Shown here: one piece after another, positions 8,039 through 15,360 of the stretch | Layout of the letters: the number at the start of each line of letters is the position of its first letter | Numbering within the stretch: position 1 is the first letter of the stretch | Assembly: GCA_051859825.1 (NCBI GenBank) | Contig: JBHYFA010000026.1 | Span: 1-31,536 of the forward strand | Length of the DNA stretch: 31,536 bases | Reading direction: 5' to 3' | From: CSBr16-58 sp051859825 | GTDB lineage: Bacteria; Bacteroidota; Bacteroidia; Flavobacteriales; Schleiferiaceae | The notes under the pieces: model-generated | Seen by the model: the letters and a program-made list of their open reading frames with translations, nothing else | The model's database searches: none | What the model was told of the DNA's origin: nothing | Translations under genes and position numbers: made by a program

Positions 8039-9337
8039 CTAAACGACAATTTTACCCGTTTTTTTCAAATGAAGAACTTGTTTGGGCGTAAGAACGGCTC
8101 CTCGGCGATAGGAGATGTAGAGAATAACGAGTTGGTAAAACAAAATACCGTAATTTGATTCACCAAAAACACCAAACTCCGTGAATGAATTTATGATAAT
8201 GGGAATGAGTAAGCAGAAGAGCATTAATTTTTTTTCCGCATTTTCCAAGAGAATCCCCCTCGTGGTAAAAACCATTTGAAAAAACACCACCACTAAGCCA
8301 ATGAAGCCGAGATTCATTAGCACCTGCATAAAGGTATTGTGCGTCATTTTCCCGGGGTAGGTATGAACGCCCTGGAAATACTCCTTGTAATCAATGCGCA
8401 TAAACCCGAATCCCAGCAAGGGTTCGCGGGGTAAGCCTTCATTTATCAGCGCCGACCAAAAGGGCAATCGACCGGTTAGAGTAAGTACCTCCTCCATCCG
8501 TTCGGGGTCGCCATCTTTAAGTACAACTTTGTAAATGGCTATGGGAGAAACCAGCGTCATTACAGCAATAGCGGCTATGGCAAACTTCTTTTGCTCACTT
8601 TGCAAAACGTGAAAGCCAATAATCAAAAGGGCACCAATAAGTGAAGAACGCGACCCGGTGGCAAACAACCCGTAAAAAAGTACCAACAACTTAAAAATCG
8701 TCCACCACTTCTTATGATTGCGGCGAATATCGAACATCAATCCGGCCACGCCAACACCAGCAAGCATGCCGAGCTCATTGGGGTTCATAAGGTATCCACC
8801 CAAACGTGCTTCTTCGCCTCCATGCGTGAGACGGTAAAACACCTCAGGTGCAACCCACATCCCGATTACAAAAACCAGAATCAGTATGAAAGAACTGTTG
8901 CCCAAAAGATTGTACAACCGAATAGGATGATTAGGGAAATATTCATCGAGCAAGTACAAACTCTTTATAAAGTACATGCAAAAAATAAGCGTTTGGGCTG
9001 TCATAAACCACTGAAGCGCGCTGTAGCCCACGTTGGTGCTCCACATAAAAGAAGCAAAACCCAAGAGAAGATAGATTCCGTAAAAAACGATGGATAGTAC
9101 GTTATTGGTCTTGAGGTTATCAGCAGCACCATATTTTATTATGGATCTGTAAACCATGTAAGAAGCTGCCAACATCCCCATGCGTCCCACCACTTTGATG
9201 GCGCGGGTAATAGTCACGTTTTCACTCCAAGTAAAAAAGCACGAAATCATCAGCAGCAAAATGAGAAAGAGCTGCCAGTTGACTTTTTTCAGGAAGTCAG
9301 TGTCGTCATTTGATTTTATTTCAAACGTATAACTCAT
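8039..9337 (-). CDS. Wzy-like polysaccharide polymerase / O-antigen ligase family protein
   Basis: Integral membrane protein of about 432 residues with around ten hydrophobic segments and the large periplasmic loop typical of the O-antigen ligase/Wzy_C family. The GLFATGSRSSLIGALLI segment matches the conserved core. In a Wzx/Wzy-type locus it should polymerise repeat units on the periplasmic side; a ligase role cannot be excluded. I chose the ATG at 9337 (MSYTFEIK), preceded at 5 nt by GAGAAG; a TTG at 9349 would add four residues. It overlaps the previous glycosyltransferase gene by 17 bp, so it is the last gene of unit C. No hairpin terminator follows it before the unit B regulatory region. 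Confidence 0.82.
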   Translation of the reverse strand: MSYTFEIKSNDDTDFLKKVNWQLFLILLLMISCFFTWSENVTITRAIKVVGRMGMLAASYMVYRSIIKYGAADNLKTNNVLSIVFYGIYLLLGFASFMWSTNVGYSALQWFMTAQTLIFCMYFIKSLYLLDEYFPNHPIRLYNLLGNSSFILILVFVIGMWVAPEVFYRLTHGGEEARLGGYLMNPNELGMLAGVGVAGLMFDIRRNHKKWWTIFKLLVLFYGLFATGSRSSLIGALLIIGFHVLQSEQKKFAIAAIAVMTLVSPIAIYKVVLKDGDPERMEEVLTLTGRLPFWSALINEGLPREPLLGFGFMRIDYKEYFQGVHTYPGKMTHNTFMQVLMNLGFIGLVVVFFQMVFTTRGILLENAEKKLMLFCLLIPIIINSFTEFGVFGESNYGILFYQLVILYISYRRGAVLTPKQVLHLKKTGKIVV

Positions 9338-10418
9338 CGTACTTCTCAACTAAGGTTTTCCACGAAAATGACTGCTCAATCATTTCAATAGCACCGTTTT
9401 GGTATTCCTTCAATTTCCCGGCAGCAAAAATCTGGTAGAATTTTTCAAAAGCGCGCTGTAATTCTTCCGCGGAATCATTGGCAATGGCAATTCCTGCCTT
9501 GTGTTTTTCAATGTATTCGGCCAAATTAGTGGCTTCACTCACCACACAAGGAACGCCAATTGCCGCAGCTTCTAAAATTCCGGAAGGCAGTCCTTCATTG
9601 CGTGAAGGGTGAGCAAAAACATGCATTCGCGCAAGCAGGGCATCTTTTTCATCGGCCAGTTTTTTGCCCCATAGGGTAACTTTCCGCAACCCATTCTCGG
9701 AAATATAATTTTCCATGAAGGTCTTTTCTGGACCATCGCCAACTATCCAAAGTTCGACTTTTTCCTTAGCTGCAGAAAATGAAGCGTAGGCTTCCAGTAG
9801 TAAATCGAGTCCTTTGGTGTGAACATCGAGTCTGCCCATAAAACCGATAACAAACTTCTCATTATCTGGTGGGAGAAAGGATTTTTCGTGCACGTTAAAT
9901 CCGTAGGGAATAACCACACTCTTGGCTTGTGGCACCAAACTCTCCAAGCCCTCCACCTCACTTTTGCCTAACAGATGCACGCGATACGCATTTTCAATCA
10001 AGACATTTTCTTGCAGTCGGAAAAATAATTTTTTCTTGAATTGACTTTTCCGCATGGCAATATCGTTATACGCACCATGCGGGGTTAATACGTAGCGAAT
10101 CTTGTTTTTTTTAAAAAACTTAGCAAGACTTCCAAATACAGGAACCCAACCTCCGTGAAGGTGATAAACCGCCTGAGGTTTTGCCAGTATCGCATTCCTT
10201 AGCGTACTGTCAATCCAAAAAGGATTAGCTGAGGCGACAAACAATTCGGTTTTAAAAGATCGGCTGGGATAATTGTGCTCCACATCTTTGGTGATGCCCC
10301 ATACCTGAACGTTCTTCCCGGCGGCGTGCTGCTCGCTGGCAAGATTATAAACCACCTTATTTACCCCATTCAATCGGTTGGGGTTGGCTTTTCCTAAAAT
10401 GATATGAATGATTTCCAA
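9321..10418 (-). CDS. GT4-family glycosyltransferase
   Basis: 365-residue GT-B enzyme. The N-terminal half opens with a strand and a nucleotide-sugar enzyme-like loop (KANPNRLNGVNKVVYNLA). The C-terminal half has GFMGRLDVHTKGLDLLL and the E-X7-E motif in EGLPSGILEAAAIGVP, diagnostic of retaining GT4 glycosyltransferases. It probably adds a sugar to the lipid-linked repeat unit. It overlaps the flippase gene upstream by 25 bp and the Wzy-like gene downstream by 17 bp, so it is embedded in unit C. A perfect TTCCA-N5-TGGAA copy lies 295 bp upstream of its start, inside the flippase gene, but I see no matching promoter element there. Substrate unknown. Confidence 0.88.
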   Translation of the reverse strand: MEIIHIILGKANPNRLNGVNKVVYNLASEQHAAGKNVQVWGITKDVEHNYPSRSFKTELFVASANPFWIDSTLRNAILAKPQAVYHLHGGWVPVFGSLAKFFKKNKIRYVLTPHGAYNDIAMRKSQFKKKLFFRLQENVLIENAYRVHLLGKSEVEGLESLVPQAKSVVIPYGFNVHEKSFLPPDNEKFVIGFMGRLDVHTKGLDLLLEAYASFSAAKEKVELWIVGDGPEKTFMENYISENGLRKVTLWGKKLADEKDALLARMHVFAHPSRNEGLPSGILEAAAIGVPCVVSEATNLAEYIEKHKAGIAIANDSAEELQRAFEKFYQIFAAGKLKEYQNGAIEMIEQSFSWKTLVEKYDELYV

Positions 10419-11614
10419 AGACGTACAGATTTATAATGTAAAATAACCGACCAATAAACGATTAAGATGAACTGCGAGGCTATCAATCCGATAATGGCAC
10501 CCATAAGGGCGTATTCCGAAAGCAGCCAATTGGATAGTAACAAAGCCATGGCCAAACTAATCAAATACCCCACAAAGAAGTGTTGATTGAGTAGCATAGC
10601 GCGAATCATTAACCTAATAGGCTGACTTACAAAAACAAAGACATACAAAATACTTAGTCCTTTCAAGGCGTAGTCATACTCCGAAAAATCTTTTCCACCG
10701 GCAATTTCCATAATTTGGAAAGAAAACAGAAAACTCAGCATTAAAATAGGCAGAAACAACAAGGCAGCTTTGCGCGTGAGATCTACGAGATAATCGGTTC
10801 CGAGCGACAAACCATCTTGGAGTTTAGCAGCGGTTTGGGGTAGAACATAGTTTTCAAAACTTTGGAGAATGATGTTTAAAACACCCATAAGTGACTGGGC
10901 TAAACGCAAGGCTCCCAAGGCAGCGGCTCCCAAGTAGAGTCCGGAAGCAACAACAAATAAGTTGCCCGACCACCACTGGGTTAAGGCCGACATGAAAAGC
11001 CATTTCCCCTCGTTCAGATGCTTCGGCAAGTAGGTTTTAAAAGCCGAAACCGAGAGCATCTGCATGTTGGAAACTGTCCATGTATAGATAAACGGAGCTA
11101 CATAGGCCAAAGACAGATATAGAAAAAGACTGCTCAGTTGGTGATTGGCTAAAAAGTAAAAAGCGGCGATTACCACAAAAAAACCGATGGAAACAAGTAA
11201 ATCGAGAATAAAGGTTTTACGCACCTGATTTGTGGCTAATAAATACTTGCGTCCAAAATCGTGAAAAATAAAACCGAGAGCGAATGCCGCCGACCAAAGA
11301 CTAAATTCGTAAAAAAGAGAGGCGATCAGAACCACTGATGCAACAACGAATAAACTCAGAATAAGCTGGCTCAAAAAAACGAAGGATGTATATTCACGAG
11401 CATCCTGATTTTTATTGTGATAAAAAACTTGAAAAGGCTGAATGATCCACGCACTGATTCCGCTAACCAGAAGGTGAATTACCAAAACAATTCCGGCATA
11501 TACACCAAACTCGCTTACACCCAATAGTCTGGCAATAATCAGCGTCATCAAAAAATTGGTGCCGCTAAAAAGTGCTTGGTCGGCGAGGATGATATGTTTA
11601 TTGGATAATTTCAA
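10394..11614 (-). CDS. Wzx-like polysaccharide flippase (MATE/PST superfamily)
   Basis: 406-residue highly hydrophobic protein with about twelve predicted membrane helices. The opening (residues 9-40, containing LFSGTNFLMTLIIARLLG) is typical of polysaccharide transporters, which flip undecaprenyl-linked repeat units across the inner membrane. It starts 2 bp after the stop of the Wzc-like gene and overlaps the next glycosyltransferase by 25 bp, within unit C. Together with the Wzy-like, Wzc-like and Wza-like proteins it completes the core of a Wzx/Wzy-dependent pathway. No catalytic motif is expected for the family, so the assignment rests on topology, the N-terminal pattern and context. Confidence 0.83.
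   Translation of the reverse strand: MKLSNKHIILADQALFSGTNFLMTLIIARLLGVSEFGVYAGIVLVIHLLVSGISAWIIQPFQVFYHNKNQDAREYTSFVFLSQLILSLFVVASVVLIASLFYEFSLWSAAFALGFIFHDFGRKYLLATNQVRKTFILDLLVSIGFFVVIAAFYFLANHQLSSLFLYLSLAYVAPFIYTWTVSNMQMLSVSAFKTYLPKHLNEGKWLFMSALTQWWSGNLFVVASGLYLGAAALGALRLAQSLMGVLNIILQSFENYVLPQTAAKLQDGLSLGTDYLVDLTRKAALLFLPILMLSFLFSFQIMEIAGGKDFSEYDYALKGLSILYVFVFVSQPIRLMIRAMLLNQHFFVGYLISLAMALLLSNWLLSEYALMGAIIGLIASQFILIVYWSVILHYKSVRLWKSFISF
10706..10720. promoter_or_regulatory. Intragenic TTCCA-N5-TGGAA palindrome inside the flippase gene
   Basis: Exact TTCCA-TAATT-TGGAA within coding sequence, with the same spacer as the site at 26333-26347. It is 295 bp upstream of the next gene's start. 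No sigma-54-like element is seen about 63 nt downstream. It may be a decoy or auxiliary site, or chance. Confidence 0.35.
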
Positions 11615-11616
11615 AA

Positions 11617-13893
11617 CTAAGCTTGGACGTTAGCTTTTGACTTTTTATTACGAAAAAAAGCGGCAATTTCTTTAAACAAGCTAGGCGTGTAATTAAAGCG
11701 ATTGACGGCGAAGTAGAAGTTGGGCAAACTAAACTTCTCTTTGATTAAATCGGCCTCCACGATGTTTTTCGCTGGAGTTAATCGCGTATCCAAACTCACC
11801 ACATTGAGGTCGGCAATAGCCATAACCGAAACGGTAAACACGTCATCAAAACAGGTGTTGAGAATGAGCGTTTGATCAAAGCTTTGGGCTATTTCTGTAA
11901 TGCTTTGCTGGAAAGTCTCAATGGGAACCTGCTGCAACATTTTTTCCATGTAAACAATTTCCACGTTGCCATTTGCATCCTCTTTTTCCGTCATGAAGCT
12001 GCCATCCTCGAACTCCGTTTCCGCGTCAAAAAGCACGCTTAGCGTTTTGCGCTTTTGGCGGGTAAATAAGCGCTGTAATTGCTGAAAGAGGTATTTACTA
12101 CCTTCATTTTTGTTAAAAGCCGTGCACACAATGATGGACTGGGGCTTGACAAACTTATTTACTTCCCATTCGGCAAGTGTCTTTACAAAGAAGGTGTCTG
12201 CAAGTGAAGCCGAAGTAAACTTAGGGATTTTAGCAATAATTGGCGTCATACTGGACGATTCGATGGTTTGCGCATCATTTACTCTAGCCTTCAAACTGTG
12301 AATGAAGAAGATGAAGATGATGGCGCCCATCATTCCTAAAATCACGGAAACGATTTTAATAATGATCGTATTGGGGGAAATTGGTTTTTTACTGATGGCC
12401 GATGGAGTAATAACTCTGTGGAAGGCAATCTTCGCCGCCTTGGCAATTTCTGCCTCAATACGCTTCTGATTGAGAAAATTATATGATTGTTGAAAAATCT
12501 CAAACTCCCGATTAAGGATAGTCATCATTCTCTCTTTCTCTGGCACATCCACAAATGCTTTTTCAGCTTCCTGAATATCCAGGGAGAGTTTTTCGTATTT
12601 GGTTTGCAAATTCTTGCGGGTATTCTTAATACTCTCTGCCAAGTAGGAAGTCAGGTCCTGAATCTTCGCATCAATCACAATCACGCGCTCGTCATTTTCC
12701 GTGTATTCAAGCAATAAATCTTTCTTTTCGCTCTGTAGTTGTTTGATATTTTTGATGATTTCCGTTGAAAGCAAATCGGTAAAAGCTTCAAAGTTGGGAG
12801 CCAATTCCAAGAAATTATCCTTTCCCTGTTCGATGTACTGCTCAAGCTCGCGAATGGCTTCCAAGCTCATTTTAAGATTGGTTTGCTGGATTTTCAACTG
12901 CGAAATTTTACGCAATTCGGTTTCCGTTTCTTGGCGAATATTCGTAATGGATTGCTCATCGCGATATTTCAATATTGTGAGTTCCGATTCCGCCAGCTTA
13001 CGACTCACTTCATTAATGCGGTCATTCAAGAAGTTTACGGTTGCGTCGGCCACTTGAAACTTATTTTCGATGTAATCTTCAATATAGGTTTCAGCCAAAA
13101 CGTTGGGAAATTCTGAGGCTTTCAATGGATTAGACGAACGGTAACTAATGCGGATAACCGGCACATCCTTTTCTACCGCAATGATATCCAATTTACTAAT
13201 CACATCTTGAATTTGCTTTTCTCTGCTCAATACCGAAAAGTTGTAGCGATCAACTACATGTAAATCTTTACGTAGCTCTAGCAATTCGGTATTAGGATGA
13301 AAAGCAACCAAAGATTTATCTAAGAGAATAGTATCGCCGAGCGTTCCTTCTACTACTCTACCCGACTGTGAAACCACACTAAATTTGAAATCTTCATGAA
13401 TATCGAAGGTATAAACGTAATCATACTGCTTGTGATTCCAGTTTATGGGCTCTACCAAAAACGGACTATCGTAGTAGAGCTCGGTTTTTTTGATGTTTCC
13501 CTCACGAAAAATCTGCACACCGAAATCTACTTTCTTCAATGCTTTTTCGATAATGGTGTGCGATAATAATATTTCGATTTCTGAATTTATTTTTTGAGAG
13601 CTCACAAATACGTCCAGATCCTTAAACAAATTTGCTGCAGGCACCCCTTCATCAATATTAGCAATGTGCAGCTTTGCCGTACTTTCGTACATGGGGGTAA
13701 CATAGGTGAGGTATTTACTTGCAATCAAAAACGAACCTAGCATCGCAATGAAAATCAATGGCCAACCACGCAGGTAAGGTTTAAGAAAGTTAAGCGATTC
13801 GCTCATGTTGTGAGGGATTAGGCTAAAGTTGTCAATGACGCTGCTAATATAGCGAAAGACCTTCTTGTAGGAGGGGGTATTTTTAGTGTTCAT
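11617..13893 (-). CDS. Wzc/Wzz-like polysaccharide co-polymerase with degenerate BY-kinase domain
   Basis: 758-residue inner-membrane protein of the chain-length determinant/co-polymerase family. Layout: cytoplasmic N-terminus, membrane helix at about 44-66, a long periplasmic region with coiled-coil stretches (about 280-480) of the GNVR type, a second helix at about 507-530, then a C-terminal cytoplasmic domain of about 190 residues with the placement and strand order of a bacterial tyrosine kinase. The Walker A loop is replaced by TAFNKNEGSKYLFQQL without the GK[ST] core, and the C-terminus lacks a tyrosine cluster, so it is probably a pseudokinase. It should control chain length and bridge synthesis to the Wza-like exporter encoded 16 bp upstream. 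An internal ATG at 13806 is an alternative start. Confidence 0.87.
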   Translation of the reverse strand: MNTKNTPSYKKVFRYISSVIDNFSLIPHNMSESLNFLKPYLRGWPLIFIAMLGSFLIASKYLTYVTPMYESTAKLHIANIDEGVPAANLFKDLDVFVSSQKINSEIEILLSHTIIEKALKKVDFGVQIFREGNIKKTELYYDSPFLVEPINWNHKQYDYVYTFDIHEDFKFSVVSQSGRVVEGTLGDTILLDKSLVAFHPNTELLELRKDLHVVDRYNFSVLSREKQIQDVISKLDIIAVEKDVPVIRISYRSSNPLKASEFPNVLAETYIEDYIENKFQVADATVNFLNDRINEVSRKLAESELTILKYRDEQSITNIRQETETELRKISQLKIQQTNLKMSLEAIRELEQYIEQGKDNFLELAPNFEAFTDLLSTEIIKNIKQLQSEKKDLLLEYTENDERVIVIDAKIQDLTSYLAESIKNTRKNLQTKYEKLSLDIQEAEKAFVDVPEKERMMTILNREFEIFQQSYNFLNQKRIEAEIAKAAKIAFHRVITPSAISKKPISPNTIIIKIVSVILGMMGAIIFIFFIHSLKARVNDAQTIESSSMTPIIAKIPKFTSASLADTFFVKTLAEWEVNKFVKPQSIIVCTAFNKNEGSKYLFQQLQRLFTRQKRKTLSVLFDAETEFEDGSFMTEKEDANGNVEIVYMEKMLQQVPIETFQQSITEIAQSFDQTLILNTCFDDVFTVSVMAIADLNVVSLDTRLTPAKNIVEADLIKEKFSLPNFYFAVNRFNYTPSLFKEIAAFFRNKKSKANVQA

Positions 13894-13909
13894 GAGGATT
13901 TCCTTGTTT

Positions 13910-14668
13910 TTAGAAGGCTCCCATGAAAATGGCGGCGGCGGTTAGCGTGGTGCTGAAAGGAATAATGGTAGATACACGACGGTCAAACTCCTTAAACTTC
14001 TTCGATGGAACAACCACCACATCACCAGGATAAAGAGGAATGTTGCGCAGAGTTTCGCTCCCTGAGTGAGTCAAATCGATATTTGCTACGTACACATCTT
14101 GTCCTACCTGGCGTAAAACCTTGATATATTTTGCATTTGCATAAAACTCTAAACCCTTGCATCTCGCTATTATTTCCAATAAATAGTTGTGCTCTTTGTC
14201 AACGCTTATTACTTGCGGATCTCTTACTTCACCAAGTACAGTAATCTCACGGTTGAGAATTTTCACATCAACAATGGGGTTCTTCACCCAGATTTTAAAC
14301 ATGTTCCGCAAGGTGTCTTTAAGCTGAATGATCGTCATATTTTCTACATAAAAGGTTCCAACTTTTGGGATTTCGATGTTTCCGTTGGCATCAACCATAA
14401 GCCACTTACCATAAACTTCATTGGAATTGTATATTCCGTAAGATGAACCAACACTCAGCTCATCCTGACCCCAAACACTGATGGTTACCTTGTCGTCTTT
14501 ACGAATATGATACTCGTATGAACTATTAGGCAAAAAGATACTATCCAGCGCTTCTACACTGTTGTCCGCCTTCTTGTCAACAAACAAGTTGGTGGTTTTG
14601 CAAGAAGTAAGATTCATCACTGCAAGAAGAACGAGAGTAGCGAAACTGTATTTAGGGATAATATTCAT
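13910..14668 (-). CDS. Wza-like polysaccharide export lipoprotein
   Basis: I start at the ATG at 14668 (MNIIPKYSF), which gives 252 residues and an ideal lipoprotein signal with lipobox LTSC at residues 20-23; the open frame runs 16 codons further upstream without such a signal. After the signal come a Poly_export-type domain (about 50-150, with YHIRKDDKVTISVWGQDEL) and an SLBB-like domain (about 155-235, with ITVLGEVRDPQVISV and YPGDVVVVPSKK). The hydrophobic C-terminus (about 235-252) could be the outer-membrane helix of a Wza-type pore. It lies 50 bp after the receiver gene and 16 bp before the co-polymerase gene. The family exports exopolysaccharide or capsule across the outer membrane. 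Confidence 0.9.
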   Translation of the reverse strand: MNIIPKYSFATLVLLAVMNLTSCKTTNLFVDKKADNSVEALDSIFLPNSSYEYHIRKDDKVTISVWGQDELSVGSSYGIYNSNEVYGKWLMVDANGNIEIPKVGTFYVENMTIIQLKDTLRNMFKIWVKNPIVDVKILNREITVLGEVRDPQVISVDKEHNYLLEIIARCKGLEFYANAKYIKVLRQVGQDVYVANIDLTHSGSETLRNIPLYPGDVVVVPSKKFKEFDRRVSTIIPFSTTLTAAAIFMGAF

Positions 14669-14718
14669 AGCAAATGTTTTTGTAGTGAAGGCTGAGATTA
14701 AAAGTCTTAACTTCAAGC

Positions 14719-15150
14719 TTACAAAAAAGTGAAGAGTGATTTTAAAATAGAGGGTTTTCTTCTTTTAAGCATTGCTTTCAAGTTATCTACTTTTGCGATG
14801 ACTTCAACAATTTTTTCAGCCATCGCTTCATTTTTTTGGATATAATCGATGGCTCCAAATTTCAGCGATTCCACCGCAGTGCTGATATCTTCTTGTCCAG
14901 AAACCATAACTACAAAAATATCCGGGTTCTGACGCTTGATTTTACGAAGGGTATCAAATCCATTGATATTATCCATATCGTGATCTAGGAAAATGATATC
15001 TGGATTCTGATGCAAGTTCTCTAACGCATCGAAACCATTGGAAAAAGTTGTAATATCGGAAAAACCTTCGTCATTCAAAACTTTTGCTACTAGCTCTAGG
15101 TGAAACGCATTGTCGTCAACTAGGAAAATTTTACTGGTATTTACTTTCAT
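14719..15150 (-). CDS. Stand-alone receiver-domain response regulator
   Basis: The ATG at 15150 gives a 143-residue protein (MKVNTSKIFLVDDN) that is essentially one receiver domain plus a basic tail of about 20 residues. Key residues are present: acidic pair D12/D13, phosphoacceptor D56, the Ser of VSGQED near 84 and K106. No DNA-binding or enzymatic output domain follows. The sequence closely parallels the receiver of the NtrC-type regulator at 24861-26216 (shared PDI, VSGQE-IS-AV--LK-GA-DYI-K), so the two are probably paralogues served by the same phosphodonor. It is first in unit C, ahead of the wza-like gene. Plausible roles are a phosphate sink or a protein-protein switch on the secretion machinery; both are inference. 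Confidence 0.88.
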   Translation of the reverse strand: MKVNTSKIFLVDDNAFHLELVAKVLNDEGFSDITTFSNGFDALENLHQNPDIIFLDHDMDNINGFDTLRKIKRQNPDIFVVMVSGQEDISTAVESLKFGAIDYIQKNEAMAEKIVEVIAKVDNLKAMLKRRKPSILKSLFTFL

Positions 15151-15173
15151 GATATTTTGTTTTCCTTCCTTTA

Positions 15174-15189
15174 TCCCAAGGATATGCCA
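15174..15189 (-). promoter_or_regulatory. Tentative sigma-54 promoter of unit C
   Basis: The minus strand reads TGGCAT-ATCCT-TGGGA. The -24 is good, but the -12 has GG instead of GC. It lies 80.5 nt from the perfect palindrome centre and 62.5 nt from the centre of a degenerate site starting with TTCCA at 15243. A rival with exact TGGCAC at 15225-15230 has an even poorer -12 box. Confidence 0.3.
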
Positions 15190-15242
15190 GTAAACAAAAG
15201 ACACATAACCAGACACTTACACCTGTGCCAAAAAACACAATT

Positions 15243-15275
15243 TTCCAAATTCCACCACATTTCCAATTTATGGAA
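15243..15275. promoter_or_regulatory. TTCCA-N5-TGGAA palindrome plus two TTCCA half-sites, unit C
   Basis: The perfect palindrome TTCCA-ATTTA-TGGAA is at 15261-15275, 118 bp (centre) upstream of the receiver gene and 5 bp from the unit D terminator. Two further TTCCA half-sites lie at 15243-15247 and 15250-15254, suggesting cooperative or tandem binding. Confidence 0.75.
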
Positions 15276-15280
15276 AATAT

Positions 15281-15312
15281 AAAAGGCCGTTGCGATCACA
15301 CAACGGCCTTTT
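15281..15312. terminator. Strong hairpin terminator after unit D
   Basis: The arms AAAAGGCCGTTG (15281-15292) and CAACGGCCTTTT (15301-15312) pair perfectly over 12 bp around an 8-nt loop. The stem core is GC-rich and each end carries an A/T run, so it can terminate in either direction. It lies 48 nt past the stop of the T9SS protein gene. Confidence 0.88.
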
Positions 15313-15317
15313 ATTAA

Positions 15318-15359
15318 ACTGAGCATAACGAAGCTATCGGACTTTCTAGACAGACACTA
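15318..15359 (-). repeat. 42-nt dispersed 3'-UTR repeat, copy 2
   Basis: It matches 59-100 with one mismatch. It begins one base after the TAG of the T9SS protein gene (minus strand) and is followed by the terminator at 15281-15312. The position relative to stop codon and hairpin is nearly the same as in copy 1, although the hairpins themselves differ in sequence. Confidence 0.85.
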
Positions 15360-15360
15360 C

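Noticed and set aside
13439..13457. Near-match TTCCA-GTTTA-TGGGC inside the Wzc-like gene
   Set aside because: Only 8 of 10 positions match and it lies in coding sequence. Expected by chance.
15213..15230. TGGCACAGGTGTAAGT on the minus strand as the sigma-54 promoter of unit C
   Set aside because: The -24 is exact, but the -12 lacks GC and the distance to the palindrome (39.5 nt) disagrees with the other units. Kept only as a rival to 15174-15189.
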